Origin: Paenarthrobacter sp. A20
Lineage (GTDB): Bacteria > Actinomycetota > Actinomycetes > Actinomycetales > Micrococcaceae
Assembly: GCF_024168825.1 (NCBI RefSeq)
Contig: NZ_JALJWH010000001.1
Span: 3,100,001 to 3,164,000 of the forward strand
Direction: 5' to 3'
DNA: 64,000 bases
The position numbers and the translations under genes are program-made. Position 1 is the first letter of the stretch; each line of letters begins with the position of its first letter. Shown here one piece after another: positions 23,918 through 31,917 of the stretch. The notes under the pieces are model-generated. The model worked only from the letters and a program-made list of their open reading frames with translations. It was not told the origin of the DNA and did not search any database.

Positions 23918-24430
23918 CTACGCTCGAAGCCGCCCGCAGATGTCATCCACCAGCAGGGGAGGGGCGAGGCTGAAGTCAGCTAACACATGCTTTTCGTTGG
24001 AAGCCAAGGGTTCCAGGGTGCTGAGCTGGGAGTCGAGGAGGCTGCTCGGCATGAATTCGTGGTCGCGGGCGTTCATGCGGCTCAGGAGGGTTTCGCGGTC
24101 ACCGTTGAGGTGGACGAAAACGACGTCCGGGGCATGCTGCCGCAGCAGGTCCCGGTAGCTGCGTTTCAGTGCCGAACAGGCGATGATCAGCGGCTCGCCC
24201 GCATCTTGCGACTGGCGTAGCCGGCGGCCGATTTCCTCAAGCCAAGGTCTCCGGTCATGGTCATCCAGCGGAATCCCCGCGCCCATTTTCGCCTTGTTGG
24301 CGGCAGGGTGAAGATCATCCCCATCCTGGAAAGGCAGACCCAGGCGCTCGCTCAGCAATGAGCCCAAGGTTGATTTGCCACAGCCGGAGACTCCCATGAC
24401 AACAAGCGGAGGCAGGGGTTCACGTCCCAT
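23918..24430 (-). CDS. gntK: Gluconokinase
   Basis: A 170-residue GntK-type kinase that phosphorylates gluconate to 6-phosphogluconate. Walker A is MGVSGCGKST near the N-terminus, followed by FQDGDDLHPAANKAKM and LDDHDRRPWL, the gluconate-site region, and ACSALKRSYRDLLR. Length is typical. The ATG at 24430 has AAAGGAT upstream; the longer open frame was rejected because the family begins just before the P-loop. It stands alone on the minus strand; a TGAGAA-N4-TTCTCA palindrome lies 73 bp upstream, so it may belong to the second regulon. No gluconate permease is adjacent. Confidence 0.92.
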   Translation of the reverse strand: MGREPLPPLVVMGVSGCGKSTLGSLLSERLGLPFQDGDDLHPAANKAKMGAGIPLDDHDRRPWLEEIGRRLRQSQDAGEPLIIACSALKRSYRDLLRQHAPDVVFVHLNGDRETLLSRMNARDHEFMPSSLLDSQLSTLEPLASNEKHVLADFSLAPPLLVDDICGRLRA

Positions 24431-24502
24431 GTCGCGGATCCTTTCGGTCGTCTGCTTGGGAAAATGGCGCTGTCTAACCAAGCATGAGATCACATTCACA
24501 AT

Positions 24503-24518
24503 TGAGAAGAGCTTCTCA
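24503..24518. promoter_or_regulatory. TGAGAA-N4-TTCTCA palindrome upstream of gntK
   Basis: Perfect 6-bp arms with a GAGC centre. It belongs to a set of related sites at 25041, 29122, 34015 and 34143. A TetR-type dimer site is inferred because two TetR genes lie in the same gene group. Confidence 0.6.
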
Positions 24519-25021
24519 GGTCGGGACCAGGCCGTCAAGGCTGTGCGAATAACCCTCGACGCCCCGCTCAACATGAGAATCCCGCTCAATATGAGAAAGA
24601 AGTTTCCTCATCGTCGATGCGGCCCTCCTCCGAAGGCGAAACCGCAGGGGAGTATGCCGTGCCCACGGAACAAAACATGGAAATCCACACTGCCTGACTC
24701 GTTCCTGGCGCACGCCTGTCGGGAATTGTCGACGGAAAAAAATGGAAGCATGCGACATTGTCCGGCCTGAGTCCCGCTCAGCTACTCGGCCAATTTTCGT
24801 CGTCGTGACGAAGGCCGATCCCGCTCCGTGGTCCGCCGCGACCCTCAGTGATCAACGCGTGGATCGGGAGCACCCAGTGGGGGTTCATGAGGCCGGATGC
24901 TGCTCGCCGGCGCCCTTCCTTGCCTGTCACGGAAGGAGGTGCCGGCGTTCGGGTCGAGCAAGGATGGCTGCCATCTCCTGAAGGAAGCGTGGGGTGTGGT
25001 TAGACACCTACCATCGGATTT

Positions 25022-25056
25022 ATGAGATGCGCTACTCAAATGAGAAACTTTTCTTG
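25022..25056. promoter_or_regulatory. Two TGAGAA-type sites upstream of the 25118 gene
   Basis: TGAGAT-GCGC-TACTCA (25022-25037) is followed at once by TGAGAA-ACTT-TTCTTG (25041-25056). They end 61 bp before the start at 25118. Both are imperfect versions of the palindrome. Confidence 0.5.
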
Positions 25057-25117
25057 CTTTTAAGTGAGCTGGACCATAGGCTTGGGACAACAGCCAGAAC
25101 AACGCCGGAGGCAAGTA

Positions 25118-25339
25118 ATGTTGCGCATCGTTGGACAACCCGCAGAAGCCCGATCACGCCGGAGCCGATTTGTTGCCGGCACCGGAAGCCATTGCCCGAT
25201 CAGTGGCATCTGGGCGCCCGCCGGGGAGACGGAAAAGGGCCTGCGGCTACTGGAAGGCAGCATCATGCCGGTGCACGATAACTCCGCCGTTGACTGGCAA
25301 CTGGTTCAGGGCCTCACGCGCCGTGACCTACGTAGCTGA
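25118..25339 (+). CDS. Small hypothetical protein with a CPxSGxW motif
   Basis: A 73-residue protein with an excellent ribosome site (GGAGG at 25107-25111, six bases before the ATG). The middle reads GSHCPISGIWAPAGETEKGL and then a G-S-I-M-P-V turn; the Cys-Pro/Ser-Gly-x-Trp plus Met-Pro pattern resembles small single-domain proteins seen in many actinobacteria, but I cannot name a function. The tail overlaps the next gene by 17 bp. The upstream TGAGAA palindromes suggest regulation with the neighbouring cluster. Confidence 0.6.
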   Translation: MLRIVGQPAEARSRRSRFVAGTGSHCPISGIWAPAGETEKGLRLLEGSIMPVHDNSAVDWQLVQGLTRRDLRS

Positions 25340-25805
25340 AGCCCGGCCGCGTCGCCGCGCATCGCCTGCAAAGCCCCGTTTGGGCCGCGTGGAATTGCGC
25401 CTCTCCGAGGCCCGGGTAATGCGGGCCTGCATAGATAGCCATGTTCGTACACTGCTGAGCCAGCGGAATGAGGCAATTGCGGCTGCACTGGCGGACAAAG
25501 TGTCATTGTCTGCGATTTCCACTGTGGTGGGAATCAGGGCGGCGGATGTGAAGCGGCTCGGAAGCGCCTACCAGGACCTGCATTTTTCGGGAATACGGCA
25601 TGATTGGCACCTCACGCGGTTGTCCGCGATCGTCCGCCAGTTGGATGTTGCGTTGGAAGTCAAAGAGCAAAGTGCGCAGAAACTCCGGTGCGATGTACTG
25701 GAGGGCCTGGAGTCAGGCCGATTGGACATCTTCCGTGTCGCAGCTCTGACGGCACTGCCGGCGGAGCGGATCCGTGAAATCATGCGGCCTGCAGCTGCTC
25801 ACTGA
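25323..25805 (+). CDS. Hypothetical HTH-like protein
   Basis: A 160-residue protein, basic at the N-terminus (EARPRRRASPAKPRLGRVEL) and helical afterwards. ALADKVSLSAISTVVGIRAA followed by DVKRLG resembles a helix-turn-helix, and a second similar unit may lie at LDIFRVAALTALPAERIREI near the C-terminus. The GTG at 25323 is chosen because upstream of it the frame overlaps the real gene at 25118; spacing from the nearest purine run is long. The stop lies 10 bp from the stop of the convergent TetR gene. Possibly a DNA-binding regulator; not firmly recognised. Confidence 0.55.
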   Translation: MTYVAEARPRRRASPAKPRLGRVELRLSEARVMRACIDSHVRTLLSQRNEAIAAALADKVSLSAISTVVGIRAADVKRLGSAYQDLHFSGIRHDWHLTRLSAIVRQLDVALEVKEQSAQKLRCDVLEGLESGRLDIFRVAALTALPAERIREIMRPAAAH

Positions 25806-25815
25806 GCCTGGTTGA

Positions 25816-26403
25816 CTAGCCCTGCTCGCGGTCCTCGCTCCAGCCCGCCAGCGCGCCCTTGAGGGCAGAGATGAGCCGGGCGGTGACTTGGTCTTTGGAA
25901 AGCCCGACCGTAGTGATGAGGTCCAGGATTTCGCGTGGATCAAAGAGGATGTTCCACAGGAACATTGCTTCGTCGCCGATGGGCGGCAGTCCCAGTTCCT
26001 CGACGGCCTCGCGCAGGGGTCGCTCCAAAGCATCCGCCTGAACCGTCAGGTAGTAGGCGCCCGTGCGGAGCCGGGCAAGGTATCCCTCGCCGGAGCGCGT
26101 ATAGAGCATGGCTCCGCCATGACGGGTGACCAGGTCAACCCATTTGCGGCTGACTGCCGTCAAAAGCTCGACGCCGGACATTTCCTGCTGCTTCAGGCTG
26201 TAGTCACGCAGCTTCTCGCCGACGCCGAACCGGTACTCTGCCAGGATGTCCTCGACTGAAGCGAAGTGCCGGTAAGCGGTGGCAGTGGAGATTTCCGCGT
26301 GCTTGGCGACATCGGTCATGCTGATGGTTCCGCGACGGGACGCGAAAAGCTGTCCCGCTGCCTTGACCAGTTGCCTGCGGTTGCGCTGTGTGTCACTACG
26401 CAT
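25816..26403 (-). CDS. TetR/AcrR family transcriptional regulator, paralogue 1
   Basis: A 195-residue TetR protein: N-terminal HTH (TISMTDVAKHAEISTATAYR followed by HFASVEDIL) and an all-helical ligand domain. It shares with its neighbour (26433-27035) both the HTH and long C-terminal stretches (GEGYLARLRTGAYYLTVQAD; LERPL; FDPREI), so the pair arose by tandem duplication. The ATG at 26403 has AAAGGG upstream; an in-frame TTG at 26424 is less likely. It is the last gene of the leftward operon SDR, aminotransferase, TetR, TetR. The nearby TGAGAA-N4-TTCTCA sites are its probable targets. Confidence 0.87.
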   Translation of the reverse strand: MRSDTQRNRRQLVKAAGQLFASRRGTISMTDVAKHAEISTATAYRHFASVEDILAEYRFGVGEKLRDYSLKQQEMSGVELLTAVSRKWVDLVTRHGGAMLYTRSGEGYLARLRTGAYYLTVQADALERPLREAVEELGLPPIGDEAMFLWNILFDPREILDLITTVGLSKDQVTARLISALKGALAGWSEDREQG

Positions 26404-26432
26404 TGATGGGTGCCCTTTCGTCAACTCATAGC

Positions 26433-27035
26433 TTAGGTCCTGGAAGTCGACCAGCCCGTGAGGGCGGCGGTGAAAGTCCTGACCAGTCGTGCCGACACTT
26501 GCTCCTCGGTGAGGGCCAGGCTCCCCATGAGATCGTAGATTTCGCGGGGGTCAAAGAAGCCGTTCCATAGGAAGAGTGCTTCATCGCCGGGGTGTTCGAT
26601 CCCCAAAGCCCGGGATGCTTCTTCCAACGGACGTTCGAGGGCTTCGGCCTGGACGGCAAGGTAGTAGGCGCCGGACCTGACCCGGGCGAGGTAGCCTTCC
26701 GCTGAGCGCGTATGGACCATGGATGCCCCATGCTGGACTACTAAGCGGACCCACTTGTGGCAGACAACTTTCAACAGCTCCAAGCCCTCGGCCTCTGCAG
26801 CCCGGCTGAATTCCAAGAGCTCCCGGCCCGCTTCGAAGCGGTAAGCCGCAAGCACGTCGTCAACAGAGGCGAAGTGCCGGTAGGCGGTAGCTGTCGAAAT
26901 GCCGGCTTCAGCAGCGATTTCGGACATGGTAGCCGAACGGCCGGCTCCGAAGAGCCGGCCGGCCGCGTCCACCAAAAGCATCCGGTTTCGCTGCATGTCG
27001 ATGCGCAACCCGGCCGGTGGGTCGAGAACTGTCAT
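26433..27035 (-). CDS. TetR/AcrR family transcriptional regulator, paralogue 2
   Basis: A 200-residue TetR protein with HTH ATMSEIAAEAGISTATAYRH and the same ligand-domain framework as the adjacent paralogue (SAEGYLARVRSGAYYLAVQA, EALERPLEE, FFDPREIYDLM). The ATG at 27035 starts 6 bp after the aminotransferase stop. Two close regulators in one operon could form heterodimers or read two ligands. Recognition helices are nearly identical (ISTATAYRHFASV in both), so they likely bind the same palindromes. Confidence 0.87.
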   Translation of the reverse strand: MTVLDPPAGLRIDMQRNRMLLVDAAGRLFGAGRSATMSEIAAEAGISTATAYRHFASVDDVLAAYRFEAGRELLEFSRAAEAEGLELLKVVCHKWVRLVVQHGASMVHTRSAEGYLARVRSGAYYLAVQAEALERPLEEASRALGIEHPGDEALFLWNGFFDPREIYDLMGSLALTEEQVSARLVRTFTAALTGWSTSRT

Positions 27036-27041
27036 GCGTGC

Positions 27042-28211
27042 CTACTTGAGCGCAGCGAGACCGGCGGCGATGCGTTCGACGCCGAGCGAAATCGCCTCCG
27101 CGCTGGCAGCGTAGGACAGACGAAGGTGATGTTCGCCGTTCCGACCAAACTCGCTGCCCGGGCGCACGGCAACACCGAACTCACGAAGGTGCGCCACCAT
27201 GTGCGCTGCCGGCATGTCGACGTCGTACTTCGGGAAGAGGTAGAACGCGCCTTCAGGTGAGCTGACCGTGAGTCCCGGAATCTTGCTGAGGCCCTCAAAC
27301 ATCAGTTCGCGGCGCACTGCGTACGAAGCATGCATGCGCTCGATGTCGGGGCCGCAGGTCCTGAGGGCCGTCAGGGCAGCGAGCTGGACCGCGGTGTTCA
27401 TTGAACCGTTGAAGGTGTTGTGAACGCGGGCGGCAGATGCGATGACATCCGAGGGGCCCCAGAGGTAGCCGACTCGCCAGCCTGTCATGGCATAGCTCTT
27501 GGAGAATGTCTGGCAGTAGATGGTCCTACCCGCCAGGCCCGGTATTTCCAAAGCGGAAGTAAAGGGTTCAGGCGTGTAAACGAGATCGCTGTAGGCTTCG
27601 TCGGACAGAACCAGGGTGTCCGTGCCCGCCACCATGTCCGCCAACGCTTCCAGCTCCTGGCGGGAGTGGACGATGCCGGTTGGGTTGGAGGGGTTGCAGA
27701 AGACGAACATCTTTGCGCCTTCAAGGGCAGTTGCCAGGGCTTCAAGGTTCCAGTGGAGGTCCTCAGCGAGGGGGACAGGCACGATGGTTCCGCCTGCCAT
27801 GCTGACCAGGTCCGCGTACAGGGAATAGGTGGGGTCCGGGATGACCACTTTGTCTCCCGGGTTCACGATGCCGAGGATCGCGGCGGAGAGGCCTGCGGTT
27901 CCGCCCTGGGTGATCAGGACGTCGCTGGGGCTGGCCACTTCGCCGAGGAGCTGGCCGATACGGGCGGCCAGCTCCTCGCGAAGCACCAGCTCGCCGAGCA
28001 ATGGCGAGTAATGGGTGTGCCCTTCTTCCAGGGCGCGGGCCGCTGCGGCGCGGACCTGTTCGGGGGTGTCGAAGTCGGGTTCGCCCATGGCCAGCGACAC
28101 GAGGTCACCTTTGGACTGGGGCTGCTGGACGCGCAATGACGTGCGCTGGACCCGCAGCACGGCCTCGGAAGGCTGGAACGCTGCGATGGCGGTGGTTGGT
28201 TCAAGGGTCAT
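27042..28211 (-). CDS. PLP-dependent aminotransferase, class I/II
   Basis: A 389-residue fold-type I aminotransferase. SKSYAMTGWRVGYLWG contains the PLP lysine, preceded by the pyridine-binding Asp in LVLSDEAYSDLVYTPE and by FCNPSNPTGIVHS; the carboxylate Arg is in EHHLRLSYAAS near the C-terminus. It moves an amino group to or from a 2-oxo acid in the cytoplasm. ATG at 28211 with GCAGGAC upstream. It lies between an SDR and two TetR genes. In this cluster it could transaminate glutamate or a substituted glutamate released by the 5-oxoprolinase; this is inference. Confidence 0.88.
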   Translation of the reverse strand: MTLEPTTAIAAFQPSEAVLRVQRTSLRVQQPQSKGDLVSLAMGEPDFDTPEQVRAAAARALEEGHTHYSPLLGELVLREELAARIGQLLGEVASPSDVLITQGGTAGLSAAILGIVNPGDKVVIPDPTYSLYADLVSMAGGTIVPVPLAEDLHWNLEALATALEGAKMFVFCNPSNPTGIVHSRQELEALADMVAGTDTLVLSDEAYSDLVYTPEPFTSALEIPGLAGRTIYCQTFSKSYAMTGWRVGYLWGPSDVIASAARVHNTFNGSMNTAVQLAALTALRTCGPDIERMHASYAVRRELMFEGLSKIPGLTVSSPEGAFYLFPKYDVDMPAAHMVAHLREFGVAVRPGSEFGRNGEHHLRLSYAASAEAISLGVERIAAGLAALK

Positions 28212-28276
28212 GACAGTCCTGCTTCGAGTCGTCGGGAGGGTGGCGGCTTTGCCGGTGGTGTAGAGGTGCCGGGGTT

Positions 28277-29074
28277 TCACGGACGGGGGAGGTCTTCTGC
28301 GGGCGCGCCTGTCCAGCGGCTGATTTCGATGTCCCCGGAGGTGTCGCGTTGCACAGTAGGTGCAATGACGAGCTCCTGGACCACAGTGCGCTGTGGCAGC
28401 GTGGCTACGAGGTGGATGGCACGGGCCACGTCCTCCGGCTGGACCATGGCGTCGCGCTCTTCAGCCTTGGGTGGACGGGCCCGGTTGTCGAGAATCGGAG
28501 TGGCTGTCTCGCCCGGAAGAATGGTGATGGCGCGCAGCCCTTCATTGCGGAAGGTGTTGTGCAGGTACGTCATGAAGTTGCGGACCGCTGCCTTGGCAGC
28601 GCCATAGGCCGCACCCCCCAGCAGGTTGGGATTGACCGCTGCCAAAGACGAAACTGTAATGATGGTGCCGGTGTTCCGGGCGAGCATGTCCGGGAGTACT
28701 GCCTGAGTGAGGAGGTAGACGGCGTTGAGGTTGACGTCCAGGACCTCGTTCCATTCTTCCTGGCTGATCCAGCGGACGTTGAGGACCTTGCTGGCACTGC
28801 CGGCGTTGTTGACCAGGATGTCCACCGGACCAACGTTTTCGCTGACCCAGGCCACCAGGGTGTCTACGTCGTCCTTGGATGCGATGTCCGCAGCGCGGGG
28901 GTGGACGGTGCCGCCGTCGGCCTTGATTCCCGCTGCGACCTCTTCCAGGACGGATAGCCTGCGTCCCACTAGCACCACGTGCGCTCCTTCGGCTGCGAGC
29001 AGTTCCGCGGTGGAGCGGCCCATGCCCGTTCCTGCGCCTGTGATTACGGCGACCTTGCCTTCAAGAAGTCCCAT
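28277..29074 (-). CDS. SDR family NAD(P)-dependent oxidoreductase
   Basis: A 265-residue classical short-chain dehydrogenase. The coenzyme motif is TGAGTGMGRSTAEL (TGxxxGxG), then VDILVNNAGSASK (NNAG), the catalytic Ser in ITVSSLAAVNP, and YGAAKAAVRNF (YxxxK). PGETATP is the usual PG motif. ATG at 29074 with GAGGAA upstream. It begins the leftward operon with the aminotransferase and both TetR genes, downstream of a TGCGAA-N4-TTCTCA operator. It probably oxidises or reduces a hydroxyl/keto group in the same pathway. Confidence 0.9.
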   Translation of the reverse strand: MGLLEGKVAVITGAGTGMGRSTAELLAAEGAHVVLVGRRLSVLEEVAAGIKADGGTVHPRAADIASKDDVDTLVAWVSENVGPVDILVNNAGSASKVLNVRWISQEEWNEVLDVNLNAVYLLTQAVLPDMLARNTGTIITVSSLAAVNPNLLGGAAYGAAKAAVRNFMTYLHNTFRNEGLRAITILPGETATPILDNRARPPKAEERDAMVQPEDVARAIHLVATLPQRTVVQELVIAPTVQRDTSGDIEISRWTGAPAEDLPRP

Positions 29075-29112
29075 TATTTACGTTCCTCGGGTCTGGTTGG
29101 TTGTGAGATTCG

Positions 29113-29137
29113 AATCACATATGCGAAAAGTTTCTCA
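29113..29137. promoter_or_regulatory. Operator upstream of the SDR-aminotransferase-TetR operon
   Basis: AATCACATATG followed by CGAAAAGTTTCTCA. The palindromic core TGCGAA-AAGT-TTCTCA covers 29122-29137. The same 25 bp with four changes stand at 34006-34030 before the RraA/5-oxoprolinase operon. A second palindrome, GATTCGAATC, overlaps its left edge. Confidence 0.65.
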
Positions 29138-29181
29138 TTTAGTTTACGTGAGCGTCAAGTACCTCGGGGGCGTGACGTGCT

Positions 29182-30210
29182 TCAGGCCGCTTCCTGCGCC
29201 GCGACCGGCCGTGAGTGATGTGGCAGATCGATGGCGCTGAAAAGGCTCTGCACGCGCGATTCCAAGAGGCTCAGCCGGCGCTGGGACTCGTGCTGGCTTT
29301 CGACAGCTTCTTCTTGGCTCACCCAGCGGAATCTCATGCACTGGCCGGGCCGGGCTTGTCCCAACATGGGAAGCGAGGCCTTGGTGGCGAAGGCGACAAT
29401 GGGGTAGCCGGCGGTGAGGGTTCGGTAACGGCCCAAGATGATGAGTTCGTCTCCGTGCGGAATTTCGAAAGCGCCGATGGGCACACCGTGGGACACGATC
29501 TCACCGAGCCCTTCCGGATGCACCACCGGTCCATCAAGACGCAGCCCTACGTGGTTGGATTTCGCCGTCACCGTGTACTCCCGTGCGGCGAGTAACTCCC
29601 TGATTCCGTGTGCAGCATCAGTTTCGGGGCCTTCAACAATGTCGATGGTCCACACCGGGTGATCGAACGAAGGAACAGGTACGGGGAGGCGGAACAACGG
29701 CTGCGTCAGGTAAGGGTGCTCGAAGCCTGCGTAGGCCGTGATGAGGTTCAGGTGCTGCCCGGCAGAGATCTGCTGGGGAAAGCCCATCCGTGCTTCCGGT
29801 GCGGTGCTGCCCATGAAATGGTCGGCGACCACGGTGCCGCTGAAGGCGAGGTAGTTGCGCATGCCGCCGTGGGCGTTGGCGATGACCACCTGGCCTTTCG
29901 CGGGGATGCACACCGGTTCCCACATCTGTACTTTGCTGCCGTTGACAGTGACATCCGCGGGCGCCCCCGTGACCGAGATCAGCAAGGGCTTTGAGGCGGT
30001 GAAGGAGAACCGGCCACCCATGATTTCGATGCCGGTGGCATTCCGCGGATTGCCCACCAGGATGTTGGCCACGGACGCGGAGTGCTGGTCCGCCGCCCCG
30101 CCGCAGGGGACACCCAAGGCCTCGGACTGCTCCCTGCCCAAATCCTGGAAGGTGGCCAGCCAAGCGGCCTCACGGATTTTGATGGTGACGCTTCGTTCGG
30201 ACGCCGGCAT
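29182..30210 (-). CDS. pxpC: 5-oxoprolinase subunit PxpC (biotin-dependent carboxyltransferase family)
   Basis: A 342-residue KipA/PxpC-type protein. Family landmarks are TFQDLGREQSEALGVPCGGAA near residue 20, the NPRNATGIEIMGG stretch, and SNHVGLRLDGP and GEIVSHGVPIGAFEIP further on, with ILGRYRTLTAGYPIVA. With PxpA and PxpB it forms the ATP-dependent prokaryotic 5-oxoprolinase that opens pyroglutamate to glutamate; related sets act on other lactams. The ATG at 30210 overlaps the PxpB stop (ATGA) and has AAGGGGGAA upstream. It is the last gene of the leftward operon from 33950. Confidence 0.9.
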   Translation of the reverse strand: MPASERSVTIKIREAAWLATFQDLGREQSEALGVPCGGAADQHSASVANILVGNPRNATGIEIMGGRFSFTASKPLLISVTGAPADVTVNGSKVQMWEPVCIPAKGQVVIANAHGGMRNYLAFSGTVVADHFMGSTAPEARMGFPQQISAGQHLNLITAYAGFEHPYLTQPLFRLPVPVPSFDHPVWTIDIVEGPETDAAHGIRELLAAREYTVTAKSNHVGLRLDGPVVHPEGLGEIVSHGVPIGAFEIPHGDELIILGRYRTLTAGYPIVAFATKASLPMLGQARPGQCMRFRWVSQEEAVESQHESQRRLSLLESRVQSLFSAIDLPHHSRPVAAQEAA

Positions 30211-30983
30211 CAGTGTTCCCCCTTGTCGGTGTCGGAATCGGCACGTAGGAACCGTCCTTCGAGCCGTTCCCATTCACTTTCCGGGACCACCTTAAACCGG
30301 ACGGTGTCGCCGGGCTTGAAGGAGGTGGGCGGGTTCTCCCGGATGTCACAGATGGTCAGGGGAGTGCGCCCGATGACCTTCCACCCGGTCGGTCCGGGGA
30401 ACGGCTGGATGATGGCGTTGGTGCCGGCCACCATCACGGATCCGGGGTCCACATTGGTGCGGGGTTCCCTGCATCGGCTGACCTGTCCGGGAAACTGCAC
30501 CCTGCCCATCATGGGCGCCATGGCTGAGGCAAGAAGGTTGATGTTCAATTCCGAGGCCTCGATGTGTCCCAGGACGGCCTCCTTGCTGATGCCTAGCTCT
30601 TCCGCCACGTCCGTGAGATCCGGGGCAAACGATTCGTTGATCACCATGGGAATGGTGAAGTGCTTCCCGTGGTGGGCTGGCCCGTCGCCTTCGAAACCCC
30701 TGCTTGCCGCGGCCAACCGGATGGTTTGTGCCAGCTGGCCGTGGCTGACGGTGAGACAGTCGAATTCCACTAGGATGGAATCAACGCCGGCCACGACGTC
30801 CAGCAGACCGTGAGGACGCACATTCAGCAGGATTTCGCGCAGCCCGCGGCTTCCGGACTGACGTTCCTCAGCTGTCCCGGAAGCCAGACTGACCATCAGT
30901 GCCGAGTCGCCGAAGGGAACTGCTTTGATGTCTGGGATGGCCGATGCCGGGCTCAGCTGTCCGGGAGCTGGGTGCGTACTCAT
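30210..30983 (-). CDS. pxpB: 5-oxoprolinase subunit PxpB (KipI-like)
   Basis: A 257-residue allophanate-hydrolase-subunit-1-like protein. The start PFGDSALMVSLAS, LDVVAGVDSILVEFD and later SRCREPRTNVDPGSVMVAGT and GWKVIGRTPL are the characteristic PxpB/KipI segments. The expected FAPDLTDVAEELGIS helix is also present. It works as a complex with PxpA and PxpC, providing phosphorylation or ring-opening activity. The N-terminus is about 20 residues longer than usual. It starts 40 bp after the pxpA stop. Confidence 0.9.
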   Translation of the reverse strand: MSTHPAPGQLSPASAIPDIKAVPFGDSALMVSLASGTAEERQSGSRGLREILLNVRPHGLLDVVAGVDSILVEFDCLTVSHGQLAQTIRLAAASRGFEGDGPAHHGKHFTIPMVINESFAPDLTDVAEELGISKEAVLGHIEASELNINLLASAMAPMMGRVQFPGQVSRCREPRTNVDPGSVMVAGTNAIIQPFPGPTGWKVIGRTPLTICDIRENPPTSFKPGDTVRFKVVPESEWERLEGRFLRADSDTDKGEH

Positions 30984-31022
30984 GTGTCCTTGGCTTGTAG
31001 GGAATGGATAGTTGGCCTGCTG

Positions 31023-31826
31023 CTAGACCGTCGCCAGCCGCGCTTTCTCTGCCAGCACTTCCTGCAGCCCGGTGGCCTTGACGCCGGCCTGGTCCAGAGC
31101 GGCGCGGAGGGCGGTGCCGTTCTCCAGCACCTGTGGGTGGTCACCGTGCAGGAGCACGACGTCGGCGTCGTGGCCCAGCGGGACCACCTTGCCGGTGACG
31201 GCGCGAACCGTGCCTTCGGTGACAACCTGGACCACGCGGCGTCCGATCTCCTCGGGATCGTGGAGGAGTGCACCTTCGGTGTTGCGGGAAACGGGCATAC
31301 CGTCTTCGCCGTAGCCGCGGTCGGCCAGGAAGACGTAGCCCACCTCGAGTCCGCGCTTGCGGGATTCATCGGCCAGGAGACCGTTCTGGCAGATCACGAT
31401 GTACGACGGATCGTATGCCTTGATGGCGTCGGTGATGGCTCGGGCGTGCTTCGCGTCGGTTTGGGCGATGCTGCCCATGCGGCCGTGCGGGGCGACGTGG
31501 CTGATCTTGCCACCATGGACGCGGGCGAAAGCGTCCAGCGCACCGATTTGGTAGAGGACGTCGGTTCGAATTTCCTCTTCGCTGGCTTCGATAAGACGGC
31601 GTCCGAATCCCACCAGGTCCGGGTAGCCGGGGTGGGCGCCCAGCTCGATGCCGCGTTCGACGCAGGCTTTGACGGTGGTATCCATGACGCGCGGATCTCC
31701 GGCGTGGAAGCCGCAGGCGATATTGGAGGCGGTGACCAGGCCCAGCAGGGCGTCGTCGTCGCCGATGGTGTAGTTTCCGTAGCTTTCGCCGAGGTCTGCG
31801 ACGACAGCGACTGAGTTGATGCCCAA
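31023..31826 (-). CDS. pxpA: 5-oxoprolinase subunit PxpA (LamB/YcsF family)
   Basis: A 267-residue LamB/YcsF protein. The signature segments are VADLGESYGNYTIGDD (ADLGE), SNIACGFHAGDPRVM, LGAHPGYPDLVGFGRR, HVAPHGRMGS (in place of the more usual HVKPHGALYN) and FLADRGYGEDG. The change of KPHGALYN to APHGRMGS is notable and may alter substrate choice. The start is taken as TTG at 31826 with GGGAG five bases upstream; another TTG lies at 31838. With pxpB and pxpC it makes a complete oxoprolinase in the order A-B-C. Confidence 0.88.
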   Translation of the reverse strand: MGINSVAVVADLGESYGNYTIGDDDALLGLVTASNIACGFHAGDPRVMDTTVKACVERGIELGAHPGYPDLVGFGRRLIEASEEEIRTDVLYQIGALDAFARVHGGKISHVAPHGRMGSIAQTDAKHARAITDAIKAYDPSYIVICQNGLLADESRKRGLEVGYVFLADRGYGEDGMPVSRNTEGALLHDPEEIGRRVVQVVTEGTVRAVTGKVVPLGHDADVVLLHGDHPQVLENGTALRAALDQAGVKATGLQEVLAEKARLATV

Positions 31827-31866
31827 GGTGACTCCCAATGGTTTTGTTGTGGTGCTTTATGGTCCA

Positions 31867-31907
31867 ACGACGGCGGCTGGCCGGCAATGGCGGCAGGCCG
31901 CCGTCGT
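31867..31907 (-). terminator. Hairpin between the MHS carrier and pxpA
   Basis: ACGACGGCGG (31867-31876) pairs with CCGCCGTCGT (31898-31907). There is no T run on the minus strand. Inside the operon it may tune read-through or protect the upstream message. Confidence 0.4.
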
Positions 31908-31917
31908 GCGTGTGTTG

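Larger units (their letters stand above)
24431..25117. other. 687-bp control region with several TGAGAA palindromes; no gene accepted
   Basis: No convincing gene. It holds TGAGAA-GAGC-TTCTCA at 24503-24518, a tandem 17-bp direct repeat (CCCGCTCAACATGAGAA at 24563-24579 and CCCGCTCAATATGAGAA at 24581-24597) with the second unit running into TTTCCTCA (ending 24610), and a further pair at 25022-25056. These flank two divergent promoters, for gntK and for the small genes at 25118. Confidence 0.6.

Noticed and set aside
24563..24610. CRISPR-like repeat
   Set aside because: Only two 17-bp units with a 1-bp gap; this is a tandem regulatory repeat, not a spaced array. No CRISPR array or cas gene was seen in the window.
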